From positions 496,001 through 560,000 of the forward strand of contig CAKOWQ010000001.1 in assembly GCA_934122395.1 (NCBI GenBank): a DNA stretch of 64,000 nucleotides. Direction: 5' to 3'. Numbering within the stretch: position 1 is the stretch's first letter; the number at the start of each line of letters is the position of its first letter. The notes below the pieces were generated by a model, which saw nothing but the letters and a program-made list of their open reading frames with translations, did no database searches and was not told where the DNA came from. Source of the stretch: an uncultured Bacilli bacterium (GTDB lineage Bacteria; Bacillota_I; Bacilli_A; RF39; UBA660). Positions 35,679-43,537 of this stretch are shown here, piece by piece. The translations under genes and the position numbers were made by a program.

Positions 35679-36059
35679 ATGAAAAATGAATTAATAATTA
35701 AAAAATGTCAAAAATGTGGTGCATTGATTGAGGTAATCAATGAATGTAACTGTGATGAGTGTGGAATAACTTGTTGTGGTGAACCTATGTTAAAGTTAAT
35801 TTCAAATAGTGTTGATGCATCGTTCGAAAAACACATTCCAACTTTTGAACATAGAGGCGATGAAATACTTGTAAAAGTAAATCATGTTATGGAAAAGGAA
35901 CACTTTATTGAATGGATTGTACTAGTTAATGACAAAGATATTTATAAAGTTAAATTATTGCCAGAACAAAGTGCAGAATGTAAATTCAAATATATAAAAG
36001 GATCAAAATTATATACATATTGTAATAAGCATGGACTTTGGTCTTGTGATGTAGAATAA
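35679..36059 (+). CDS. Superoxide reductase (desulfoferrodoxin, 2Fe-SOR)
   Basis: Reduces superoxide to hydrogen peroxide without making oxygen, an anaerobe's defence. 126 aa. The N-terminal desulforedoxin-like Fe(Cys)4 site has Cys10, Cys13, Cys32 and Cys33, with three extra cysteines between (23, 25, 28). The catalytic centre shows the EKH triad Glu50-Lys51-His52, His69 and His75 (NHVMEKEHFIEWI) and Cys115/His118 (YCNKHGLW). All expected iron ligands are present. AGAAGGAGGAAACAA precedes the start. It is the first gene of the tRNA-Trp island; donor electron carrier (rubredoxin) is not seen nearby. Confidence 0.92.
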   Translation: MKNELIIKKCQKCGALIEVINECNCDECGITCCGEPMLKLISNSVDASFEKHIPTFEHRGDEILVKVNHVMEKEHFIEWIVLVNDKDIYKVKLLPEQSAECKFKYIKGSKLYTYCNKHGLWSCDVE

Positions 36060-36117
36060 TAGATAGTTACTTATATTATAATTGTTAAAAACCTTTGACA
36101 AACTTCCAAAGACATTT

Positions 36118-36133
36118 GGTAGAAATCTACCAC
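36118..36133 (+). promoter_or_regulatory. XRE operator, perfect palindrome TGGTAGAAATCTACCA
   Basis: A 7-bp perfect inverted repeat with a 2-bp centre lies 39 bp upstream of the XRE-TM start. TATAAT lies 10 bp downstream (36144-36149), so a repressor bound here would cover the promoter. It matches the site at 32652-32667. Confidence 0.6.
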
Positions 36134-36171
36134 TAACATATATATAATTGTTAGTGAAAGGAGGAAGATGA

Positions 36172-36732
36172 ATGAAGTTAGGAGATAATATTTTCAAGCT
36201 AAGAAAAAATTGCAAATTTTCGCAAGAACAATTAGCAGAAAAAGTTGATGTTACTAGACAAACAATATCAAATTGGGAGCTTGGTGAAACTTCTCCAAAT
36301 CCTGAACAGTTAAAATTATTATCTAAAGCACTTAATGTTAGTATTGATGAATTATTAAATAATGACATTAAACAAGTATTAGTAGAAAAAGTAAATAATA
36401 CTGAAAAACTTGCCGAGATAATAATTAAGATACTAAAAGTCTTGGGAATAATTTTTCTTGTTGGTTTTACTATTACTATTTTCATAAATATTATGTTTGG
36501 TGTTAAAAAAGACTCTATGACTATAAAAGAAAATCAAACTGTTCTTCTTAATTGTCAACTAAATAATGAAAAGTATACTTATCTAATAGAATATGATAAA
36601 GATGATAATATTGTTGATGCAAGTGGTAGTGAATATGTTATAAACGTTGTTAAAGATAAACAGTTTAACAAAGCTAAAATTTTAGTGAAATATATTGAAT
36701 CATATTTTGAAGATAACGGTGGAAAGTGTTAA
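36172..36732 (+). CDS. XRE-family regulator with one membrane segment
   Basis: 186 aa. The Cro/C1 helix-turn-helix at about residues 4-62 (FSQEQLAEKVDVTRQTISNWELG) is followed by a linker, a single membrane segment (about 87-107) and a C-terminal outside domain with a lysine-rich tail. The plan equals that of the larger XRE-TM protein at 31065-32615. GGAGGAAG precedes ATG 36172. It is probably autoregulated through the palindrome at 36118-36133. It lies within the tRNA-Trp island, downstream of superoxide reductase, with its own terminator. Confidence 0.8.
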   Translation: MKLGDNIFKLRKNCKFSQEQLAEKVDVTRQTISNWELGETSPNPEQLKLLSKALNVSIDELLNNDIKQVLVEKVNNTEKLAEIIIKILKVLGIIFLVGFTITIFINIMFGVKKDSMTIKENQTVLLNCQLNNEKYTYLIEYDKDDNIVDASGSEYVINVVKDKQFNKAKILVKYIESYFEDNGGKC

Positions 36733-36756
36733 TTTAATAATATATTTTATAAATAA

Positions 36757-36783
36757 GATCAATTTTATATTGGTCTTTTTTTC
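36757..36783 (+). terminator. Intrinsic terminator after the island XRE gene
   Basis: The stem GATCAAT/ATTGGTC has one G-T pair and a 5-nt loop, and is followed by seven T. Confidence 0.7.
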
Positions 36784-36846
36784 TAAATTATTGACACCTA
36801 AAAACAATCATATTAAAAACTTTTTTTGAAATTGGAAAATTTATGA

Positions 36847-36852
36847 TATAAT
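36847..36852 (+). promoter_or_regulatory. Probable -10 box of the metalloprotease gene
   Basis: TATAAT is located 52 bp upstream of the start codon. A weak -35 (TTTTGA at 36824-36829, 17-bp spacer, or TTGAAA at 36826-36831, 15-bp spacer) precedes it. Confidence 0.4.
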
Positions 36853-36903
36853 TAATATATAATAAGTAAGTTACAATTTGTTTATTATTTGTGAGGAGGT
36901 ATA

Positions 36904-38331
36904 ATGAAGAAAAAAATAATAATCACACTGTGTTCTATAATAGCTTTAGTATTTTTAGATTTTATTTTCGCTCTATCATTTAATAATAGTCCTATAATTA
37001 AAATTAGAGATTATTATAATGGTGGTTCTACCGTTTACAAAGATAAAGGAATATTTACAAACACTTATAAATGTTCTGATGGTAAAACTAAAACAGTTTT
37101 AAAAATAACTAAATTTGTTTGCCCTATAATTGATAATGAGGAAGAAGAAAAAAAAGAAACAATAACAATTACTTTTGATACTAAAGGTGGAAGTAAAATA
37201 AACAGTATTACCATAAATAAAGATACTGAACTTACACTTCCAAAAGATCCTACAAGAGATGGTTATGTTTTTAAAGGCTGGGTTGATAAAAATGAAACCC
37301 CTATTTATAACAAAGTATTACTTGCAGAAGATACCACGCTTTATGCTGTTTGGGAAAAAGCTGAAACTAGTAATACAATAACAATTACATTCGATACTAA
37401 AGGTGGAAGTAAAATAAACAGTATTACCATAAATAAAGATACTGAACTTACACTTCCAGAAGATCCTACAAGAGATGGTTATAAATTCAAAGGTTGGGTT
37501 GATAAAAATGAAACTCCAATTTATAACAAAGTATTGCTTGCAGAAGATACCACGCTTTATGCTGTTTGGGAAAAAGTAGAAAACAAAAAAACTAGTTCTA
37601 AAACTGAAAAGTCACCTGTTGTAGAAAAGACTCAAGCAGAGAAAAATGATGAGTATAGAAAACAACTTCAAAATAAGTATTCAGTTAAAATAGCATATAA
37701 AAATGAGTTGGAAAATTATACTATAAACGGTTATGGTTCTGATAAACTTAATGATGATAATAAGATAAATAATTGCCTTGGAGAAATAGATAAAACCCTT
37801 AAAAACTATCCAAATGGTTTTTTTAAGGAAATGAAAGATTATGGAATGTCTTTAACTATTTACTTAGTAAATAGTATTAGTGTTAAAGTTTCAGGACTTA
37901 CTGATGCAAAAGATAAAAGTGATATTAAAATAATGATTGCCCCAGCAAGTATATTTGAGAATACTTTAAATCATGAAATAATGCATTATATAGATACTTA
38001 TATAAAAGATAAAGAATATCCTATTGATATAAATAATACTATGAAAGATGTTAATCCAGTAGGTTTTACATATGGGGATACAAGTAATGAGTATGTTTAT
38101 TATTTTACAAGTGTAGATAATGCCTACTTCTTATCAGTTTATGGAAAAACAAATTATTTAGAAGATCGAGCAGTAATATTTTCAGACTTAATGACTAGAA
38201 CTTTTACAAAAGATTATTATGCCGATGGTACCCCAATAAATAAAAAAGCAAAATTAATTAGTTCTCAAATTAAAGAACATTTTAATACATTGTCTAATAC
38301 AGGAAGATATTATTGGGATAGATTCTTATAA
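36904..38331 (+). CDS. Secreted zinc metalloprotease with two InlB-type repeats
   Basis: 475 aa. An uncleaved-looking N-terminal membrane anchor (about 3-24) leads to two tandem Flg_new/InlB B-type repeats (about 86-152 and 158-224), which share ITFDTKGGSKINSI and end TTLYAVWEK. A Lys-rich linker precedes a C-terminal metalloprotease-like domain with the zinc motif HEIMH (357-361) and a downstream acidic segment LEDRAVIFSDLMTR that could supply the third ligand. The repeats are nearly identical at DNA level, pointing to recent duplication. A surface or secreted protease is well supported; substrate unknown. Cargo of the tRNA-Trp island. The ribosome binding site is GAGGAGGTATA. Confidence 0.8.
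   Translation: MKKKIIITLCSIIALVFLDFIFALSFNNSPIIKIRDYYNGGSTVYKDKGIFTNTYKCSDGKTKTVLKITKFVCPIIDNEEEEKKETITITFDTKGGSKINSITINKDTELTLPKDPTRDGYVFKGWVDKNETPIYNKVLLAEDTTLYAVWEKAETSNTITITFDTKGGSKINSITINKDTELTLPEDPTRDGYKFKGWVDKNETPIYNKVLLAEDTTLYAVWEKVENKKTSSKTEKSPVVEKTQAEKNDEYRKQLQNKYSVKIAYKNELENYTINGYGSDKLNDDNKINNCLGEIDKTLKNYPNGFFKEMKDYGMSLTIYLVNSISVKVSGLTDAKDKSDIKIMIAPASIFENTLNHEIMHYIDTYIKDKEYPIDINNTMKDVNPVGFTYGDTSNEYVYYFTSVDNAYFLSVYGKTNYLEDRAVIFSDLMTRTFTKDYYADGTPINKKAKLISSQIKEHFNTLSNTGRYYWDRFL
37159..37576 (+). repeat. Tandem 202-bp in-gene duplication
   Basis: Copies at 37159-37360 and 37375-37576 (period 216 bp) are almost identical in nucleotides, with most changes near the middle (around codons for DGYVFKGW versus DGYKFKGW). 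They encode the two InlB-type repeats. Confidence 0.85.
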
Positions 38332-38366
38332 TATAAGTTTAAATAAATTAGGAAAGGAGGAAATAA

Positions 38367-38738
38367 ATGAAGAATGATTTACTAGTAAAAATAATCATAG
38401 CAGTAGTTGTTCTTATAGGATTAGGATACTTCGTATATACAAATAATGTTTCAAAAGAAAAAGAATTAGTTTTTGAAGCAAGAATTAAAGAAGTAACAGT
38501 AAATGATAATGTATATACTGTTTTAGTGGAAGAATATGATAAAAAGAAAAAAGAATATACTATAGAGTATGAATTTGAAATAAATAAAGACACAAAAATA
38601 GTTTATAACAATGAAGATTATGCTGCAGATAAATTAAAAGCAAATCAAAAAGTAACTATTACTTCATCTGATATTATATTACCAAGTGAACCAGCTAAAT
38701 TATCTAATGTTAAAAAAATAGTTATATCAAAAGATTAA
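38367..38738 (+). CDS. Small membrane-anchored extracytoplasmic protein, 123 aa
   Basis: An N-terminal membrane segment (about residues 8-25) is followed by about 95 residues of beta-rich, Lys/Glu-rich outside domain. It begins LVFEARIKEVTVNDNVYTVLVEE, a pattern like small OB-type domains of anchored proteins. No lipobox is present. AGGAGGAAATAA precedes the start. It is 36 bp downstream of the metalloprotease gene and shares a terminator at 38749-38780. Function unknown. Confidence 0.65.
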   Translation: MKNDLLVKIIIAVVVLIGLGYFVYTNNVSKEKELVFEARIKEVTVNDNVYTVLVEEYDKKKKEYTIEYEFEINKDTKIVYNNEDYAADKLKANQKVTITSSDIILPSEPAKLSNVKKIVISKD

Positions 38739-38748
38739 TTGGTTTTAA

Positions 38749-38780
38749 AAGTTTTGCTAAATAAAGCAAGACTTTTTTTA
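38749..38780 (+). terminator. Intrinsic terminator after the 38367 gene
   Basis: The stem AAGTTTTGCT/AGCAAGACTT has one G-T pair and loop AAATAA, followed by a T-run. Confidence 0.7.
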
Positions 38781-38918
38781 TGGAGGTGTTATTTGTAAAT
38801 AAAAAAAATAATTAACTCTATTATAATTTATATTGTTGATTTTATAATATCTGCTAATATTTGTTATAATTTAACTCACATAATTAAAAATAATATTAAA
38901 TTAGAGTAGAACTTAAAT

Positions 38919-39077
38919 GTGTTTTTCTTCTTTATTGAGTTAAAGGATATAAGTCTTTTATTTGAAATAATTCTTTTATCAACAATAATAATTTTATTTA
39001 TATTAAAATATGATAAGGAATTAAAGCTTAAATTACAAAAACTAAAGAAGAATTTAAAGTTTGGAATATTGCAGTAA
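38919..39077 (+). CDS. Doubtful small hydrophobic ORF, 52 aa
   Basis: A GTG-initiated frame encodes a hydrophobic stretch (DISLLFEIILLSTIIILFIL) and then a Lys-rich tail KLKLQKLKKNLK. No good ribosome binding site is visible. It may be a remnant within the decayed right part of the tRNA-Trp island. The stretch 39078-39314 holds no supportable gene. Confidence 0.25.
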   Translation: MFFFFIELKDISLLFEIILLSTIIILFILKYDKELKLKLQKLKKNLKFGILQ

Positions 39078-39314
39078 ACTTTCAAGTGATAGTATTCCTG
39101 CAACATTTATGGTTGGTAAGTATTATTATTCTGATTCTTTTAATTATACTTTAATAATTGATTCTACTGGAAGTGTTAAAACGATTTGTAATATTTTATC
39201 TATGGGTTTTATACTATACCTATGTAGTAAAGTAAAAATAGTATAAGAAAGAATTTTATAAAGAATGTTAGAAACAAGAAAAGACAAGATGTTTAAAATT
39301 ATTTTTAATGGCGA

Positions 39315-39623
39315 CTATAATTCTAATGATGCAATAAGCATCTTGCTATAAAGACTTGAATCAATCGCTAGTACAGGATTGGTTTTTTTGTTTTTCTTTG
39401 GATGTGAATTAGTTATGTAATAACATCTTCTAAAAAGATAAGTATCTTCCATATAAATATCATGATATCTACCCCTAAATAATCACAAAGATCTTTTTGT
39501 AGATTTTTTACTTTCCTATATATAGGGTGGTAAAGAAATACTTTCACTAACATACATAACTTCAAGTATTTCTTTTAGTACAAAAGCTCTTTCATTGACT
39601 TTAAAATCTTTATAAAACTTCAC
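39315..39623 (-). pseudogene. Decayed gene with two in-frame stops
   Basis: A GTG at 39623 preceded by GAGGTGATGTTATT opens a 102-codon frame that continues to a TAG at 39315 but is broken by internal stops after LPPYI (TAG) and after KRSL (TGA). Both halves look protein-like (FKVNERAFVLKEILEVMYV and YMEDTYLFRRCYYITNSH). I cannot name the family. Its location next to the tRNA would suit a lost integration or regulatory gene, but the sequence does not show that. Confidence 0.35.
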
Positions 39624-39740
39624 AATAACATCACCTCGTTAATGATATTAACTCTGTAGAATAAGTAATACAAGTTGTTTTTAAATTAAATTAAAAAAAC
39701 GATCTAGCCTTATAAATTAAGGCTAAATCGATAATTTTCT

Positions 39741-39785
39741 ATGGCAGGGGCGGAGAGAATCGAACTCCCAACAGTGGTTTTGGAG
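39741..39785 (-). repeat. att copy within intact tRNA-Trp
   Basis: Direct-repeat partner of 35341-35385. It spans the encoded CCA, acceptor 3' strand, T arm and variable region of the intact tRNA. Confidence 0.8.
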
Positions 39786-39815
39786 ACCATTATTATACCA
39801 TTTAACTACGCCCCT
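39742..39815 (-). tRNA. tRNA-Trp (CCA anticodon)
   Basis: 74 nt including an encoded CCA. The acceptor stem AGGGGCG/CGCCCCT is perfect, discriminator G. The D arm contains GTTAAATGGT, the anticodon loop is CTCCAAA with anticodon CCA, and the T arm is GGGAG-TTCGATT-CTCTC. The top anticodon-stem pair looks mismatched (A-C), otherwise the cloverleaf is sound. It closely follows Bacillus tRNA-Trp. It marks the right end of an integrated island and is presumably reconstituted by it. Confidence 0.93.
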
Positions 39816-39902
39816 AACTGTGACGTATGTAAGTATTATAGCATATTAATATATAATAGACAATAACTCAATTAATCTTTTTATATTAATTTTAACAAAT
39901 AA

Positions 39903-39930
39903 AAAAATCTACATATTGTAGACTTTTTTA
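39903..39930 (-). terminator. Intrinsic terminator after the amidase 3' part
   Basis: The stem AAGTCTAC/GTAGATTT around loop AATAT is followed on the minus strand by TTTTTTATTTG. It adjoins the stop of the split amidase gene. Confidence 0.7.
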
Positions 39931-41063
39931 TTTAGGTAATATTAATAATTGCCCTATACTTAATGTATTTGACGTTAAATTGTTTAACCTTTTAATATCA
40001 TCTATGGTTGTGTTGTAAGATCTTGCTATATTATATAGACTGTCACCTGGCTTAACATAGTATGTTATGTAATCTTCTGTTGCAGGTATTCTAATTATTT
40101 GACCAACAGTTAATGTATTAGACGTAAGATTATTGTATGATTGTAGTTCACTAACGCTTACTCCATATTTTTGAGATATACTGTATAAACTATCACCTCT
40201 TTGTACTACGTATTCTATAACATTATCATCTTCTGGAGCTGTTGGAGTATTTGATGTATTATCTCTATTTGGAATATATAATACATCTCCTACTTTTAAC
40301 GTAGTGTTATTTAAATTATTCGCTGCGATTAAATCATTTACACTCACTCCATATTCATTAGCAATCTTCCACAACGAATCGCCTCTTTTAATTACATATG
40401 TGTTGTTTGAATTGTTATTGTTTTTTGGTGATGGTATCAATAATTGTTGACCTATCACTAATACTGTTGTAGGTAATTGGTTGAATTCTATTATGTCATT
40501 AACGGATGTACCATATTGATTAGCAATTTTATATAAAGTGTCACCACTTTGAACAGTATAAACTATATAATCACTTGGGGTAGTATTATCGGCTGGTAAA
40601 CTTGGAATCGTTAATCGTTGTCCTATAGTTAGAAGATTAGATGACAAATTATTTGCAAACTTTAATTCATCAACGGTTATTCCATATTTGTTAGCAATTG
40701 AATATAATGAGTCCCCTCTTTGTACAATATATATATTGCTATTTGAATTACCTGGAGCTGTATATGGTACTCCTATATAATTAGCAACTGCTTTTACAAC
40801 AGCTTCACCATAATCTAATAAATTATTTTGAAGTTTTTTTAGATCGTTAGGATTATCTATAAAACCATACTCAATTAATAATGATTCAGTATCGCCAGTA
40901 AGTCTTTGAATAAAATAATAATCTTTGGATGGATTTTCAGGTAATCTTCTTTGGTATGCTTTTCGAATTTTTTGGCCTTCTTCGCCAATGGACTCTAAGA
41001 TGCTGTTGGCTAGAGTTGGATCGTTACGAAGTGCATATACTACTTCAGCACCTTCACCACCTC
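39928..41063 (-). pseudogene. 3' part of a split N-acetylmuramoyl-L-alanine amidase (amidase_3 C-terminus + five LysM)
   Basis: The first 100 residues are the C-terminal half of an amidase_3 catalytic domain: GGEGAEVVYALRND, then LLIEYGFIDN with the catalytic Glu. Five LysM peptidoglycan-binding repeats of about 50 residues follow, each with a VQRGDSLYSIA-like start. The zinc-binding His/Glu/His half is missing, and the possible ATG at 41067 has no ribosome binding site. The missing part lies in the same orientation at 53352-53584 and joins in frame at the 7-bp core GAGGTGG. The gene is therefore interrupted by element A, not deleted. Intact, it would be a secreted cell-wall hydrolase. Confidence 0.9.
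41057..41063 (-). repeat. Attachment core GAGGTGG, left end of element A
   Basis: A 7-bp core is identical at 53352-53358. To the left is amidase sequence (TGAAGGTGCT); to the right, inward, the element starts with GCATAGGTCAAAATGTAAC, an imperfect inverted copy of the other end. Confidence 0.8.
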
Positions 41064-41148
41064 GCATAGGTCAAAATGTAACTATTTTATTTTTAGTCTT
41101 GAAAGTGTGAAAAATTGTCACGGTTTCGACTTTTAGCAACTAACAATT

Positions 41149-42174
41149 TTATCTTATATAATCTATTTCTTTTTCTAAATAGTCTTTTTGAAAATCTTTC
41201 CACATTTTCTTTTCTCTTTGATATTCACTTTCATTTACATATCTTGGTTTAATTATAACAACATCTTTATCAGCATAGGTTGAAATAACTTTTCTATGAG
41301 AATGTTCAACTATCATTTTCTTAAATAATAAACTTGTTTCGTAGTCTATGTTCATTCTTGGTTTTACTTTTACTCCTACCTGAGTATATAATATTTTCTT
41401 TGGTGATATTGGAAATAATATATTACAATTTTTCTTACCCCAGCCTCCGCCAAAATCATACTCATTTTGATTATTATAGTTTAAACAAATTACAGGATCA
41501 TCACTTGTGGGTAATATCACTTTATCATCTACTGTAATAATTCCCCATTTATGCTTATGCAATATTTTAGAAGTGTTTTCTAATAGATTCTTCATGTTCC
41601 ATAAATAAAATTGTTTTCCTATAATTGTTTCTGCCTTAAAAATTACATTATTGCCTTCTTCTCCGATATTCGTCATTTTAAACGGAAATAACTCATCTTT
41701 ATTATTAGAATAATTAGAACGTTCTTTTGTTTTAATAAAATCTTCTTCTTTCATATTTGATATTTCACTCAATACTTCTTGAAAAATTGATTCACATTTT
41801 TTACCATAATCCAACGTTTTAATTAAAAAAGCAGGAGAACGAACAATATGACAAGCAACAAAATCAATTAAACAATGCCATTCATCAACAGTTATTTTTT
41901 CGTCATTTATAGCATGTTCTAATGATTGTTTTGCTGGAGTTTCATATCTATCTCTAAACCACTGTTCAATATCATCTACTTCAATTCTGTTTTTTAATCT
42001 AACAAACATACTATCGTAACTTCCAACGCTTTTTATTGATTTAGATTTCCACATGGGACATTTTTCATTTGGAACTAATAATTCATATACTAAAACTTTA
42101 TTATCATCATTTTTCCATGCATCTAAATACATTTGCGATAAATAATGATTGTTTCTACTTACTTTTTTATCCAT
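41149..42174 (-). CDS. DUF4238 domain protein
   Basis: 341 aa. The N-terminal NNHYLSQMYLDAWKNDDNK is the DUF4238 signature (a His-Tyr-x-Pro/Ser-Gln-x-Tyr-Leu pattern). The middle part is helical, and the C-terminus (about 230-300) has DPVICLNY and FPISPKKILY, also typical of the family. No enzymatic role is established; such genes are frequent in mobile and defence regions. The start is ATG 42174 with AGGTGTGG upstream (a GTG at 42183 is in frame). First gene at the left end of element A. Confidence 0.75.
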   Translation of the reverse strand: MDKKVSRNNHYLSQMYLDAWKNDDNKVLVYELLVPNEKCPMWKSKSIKSVGSYDSMFVRLKNRIEVDDIEQWFRDRYETPAKQSLEHAINDEKITVDEWHCLIDFVACHIVRSPAFLIKTLDYGKKCESIFQEVLSEISNMKEEDFIKTKERSNYSNNKDELFPFKMTNIGEEGNNVIFKAETIIGKQFYLWNMKNLLENTSKILHKHKWGIITVDDKVILPTSDDPVICLNYNNQNEYDFGGGWGKKNCNILFPISPKKILYTQVGVKVKPRMNIDYETSLLFKKMIVEHSHRKVISTYADKDVVIIKPRYVNESEYQREKKMWKDFQKDYLEKEIDYIR

Positions 42175-42196
42175 AAACCACACCTACTGTTTAAGT

Positions 42197-42275
42197 CTGC
42201 AGTGATTACTGCAGAGCTCTGCAGAATTCTCTGCAGTATATATTTTGCCCAACCCGTTACACTTTGCAACGGGTT
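42197..42275. repeat. Palindrome cluster: four CTGCAG and an AACCCGTT hairpin
   Basis: CTGCAG occurs at 42197, 42209, 42219 and 42231; CTGCAGAGCTCTGCAG (42209-42224) is a perfect palindrome. It is followed by a hairpin AACCCGTT/AACGGGTT (42251-42258 with 42268-42275). The hairpin's first arm and loop contain the 12-mer CGTTACACTTTG, which also occurs at the right end of the element (53333-53344). It lies between the DUF4238 and ATPase genes; it lacks a T-run, so a simple terminator is unlikely. Confidence 0.6.
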
Positions 42276-42286
42276 AAACATATTAT

Positions 42287-43492
42287 TTAAAACTCTTCAC
42301 TTAATAGAAAATCAATTAAATTTAGATGAATAATTCCATCACGAGATAAATCTATTTTATCAAGAGAAATAACATATTTTGGATAATTATCTTCAATAGA
42401 CTTATATGCTCCAAATTCTCTTTCTATGGTATTATCATGGCCTTCCATTTCATAAGTTACTTGAATGTATTTAATGTTTCCATCTTTTTTGGCTAAAAAG
42501 TCAACTTCACCATTTTTAGTTTTACCAATATATACTTCGTAGTTTCTGTTTATTAACTCATTATAAACAATATTTTCTAATACAACGTAACTTTTAAATT
42601 CTGGATTATTATTTTTTATCTGAGCAATTCCTAAATCAGTAGCATAATACTTATTTAATGTTTTTAATACACCTTTACCAGCAATATCATATCTATATAC
42701 CTTTTTAAGTATTAATGCCTTACATAAAGCATCTATATAATTATAAAGTGTTTCGTTAGATATTTTCTTATTTTCTTTATCTAAATATTTTATAATGTTA
42801 TCAGCAGAAAATTCACGTCCAGCAGTTTCAATTAAATATTGTAATATCATATCAAATAAAATTGTATCCTTTAAATTTAATCTTTTTACAACATCTCTTA
42901 AAATAATAGAATCATATACACTATGAAGATAATTTTTTATATCTATCTCATTTGTAAATTCACATCTATTAGGAAGTCCTCCCCATTTAGCGTAGTCCCA
43001 AAAAGTATTTAAGTCATTTCCATCTTTTTTTGTTAAAGAAACATATTCCTTATAAGATAAAGGATTAATATTAAATAAAACGTATCTACCAGATAAAACT
43101 GATGATAACTCATCAGATAACATTTTACTATTAGAACCAGTTAAAAATATACTTATGTTTTTTATGGAAGCACGTAGTGAATTAACAACCTTTTCAAAGT
43201 TATCTACATTTTGGATCTCATCTAAAAACAAATAATATATTTTATTATCTTTAATTTTATCTTTTATATATTTATTTAGTTTTTTATAATCTAATAAATC
43301 TTCAAATTCTATAAATTCAAAATTAATAAATATAATATGTTCTTCATCTATTTTTCTTTTACCTTTTAATTCCTCTATTATTTGATTTAAAATAACTGAT
43401 TTCCCGCATCTTCTTATACCAACCAATATTTTAATTAAATCAGAATCATAGAATCCTCTAATTTTAGATAAATAATCTTCTCTTAAAAGCAT
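42287..43492 (-). CDS. AAA ATPase with DUF4143 C-terminal domain
   Basis: 401 aa. The ATP-binding module has Walker A VGIRRCGKSVIL (about 24-35) and Walker B YYLFLDEIQNV (about 88-98), with sensor LTGSNSKML. The C-terminal DUF4143 region (about 195-360) includes winged-helix-like and PD-(D/E)XK-like parts (KTKNGEVDFLAKKDGNIKYIQV). The family is abundant in gut bacteria and sometimes considered toxin- or defence-related; its job is not settled. GAGGTGATTTAT fixes ATG 43492. Upstream lies the palindrome array. Confidence 0.85.
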   Translation of the reverse strand: MLLREDYLSKIRGFYDSDLIKILVGIRRCGKSVILNQIIEELKGKRKIDEEHIIFINFEFIEFEDLLDYKKLNKYIKDKIKDNKIYYLFLDEIQNVDNFEKVVNSLRASIKNISIFLTGSNSKMLSDELSSVLSGRYVLFNINPLSYKEYVSLTKKDGNDLNTFWDYAKWGGLPNRCEFTNEIDIKNYLHSVYDSIILRDVVKRLNLKDTILFDMILQYLIETAGREFSADNIIKYLDKENKKISNETLYNYIDALCKALILKKVYRYDIAGKGVLKTLNKYYATDLGIAQIKNNNPEFKSYVVLENIVYNELINRNYEVYIGKTKNGEVDFLAKKDGNIKYIQVTYEMEGHDNTIEREFGAYKSIEDNYPKYVISLDKIDLSRDGIIHLNLIDFLLSEEF

Positions 43493-43537
43493 ATAAATCA
43501 CCTCTTTATACATTATATATCATTTTGGTATTTTTGT

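Larger units (their letters stand above)
35341..39785. mobile_element. Small genomic island integrated at tRNA-Trp
   Basis: About 4.4 kb lies between two direct copies of the tRNA-Trp 3' end. The orientation (tRNA 3' end, then cargo, then displaced 3' fragment) is the classical product of integration into a tRNA gene. Cargo: superoxide reductase, XRE-TM regulator, secreted metalloprotease, a small anchored protein, and debris at 38.8-39.7 kb. No integrase remains, so the element is likely immobile. Base composition is even more AT-rich than the core. Stretch 35386-35678 contains no gene I can support. Confidence 0.75.

Noticed and set aside
39061..39246. Plus-strand frame as a gene
   Set aside because: TTG start without a ribosome binding site, in decayed island sequence, with no recognisable features.
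39742..39815. Possible UGA-as-Trp code (Mollicutes-like)
   Set aside because: The only tRNA-Trp has anticodon CCA, TGA ends the VirB4 gene, and tryptophans in conserved motifs are encoded by TGG.
41064..41067. ATG at 41067 as a true start of a shorter amidase gene
   Set aside because: No ribosome binding site; the ATG lies in element sequence, and the missing catalytic half is found at 53352-53584.
42197..42236. CTGCAG cluster as a CRISPR-like array
   Set aside because: Units are 6 bp with irregular 4-6 bp gaps, no spacers and no cas genes. No CRISPR array was seen anywhere.
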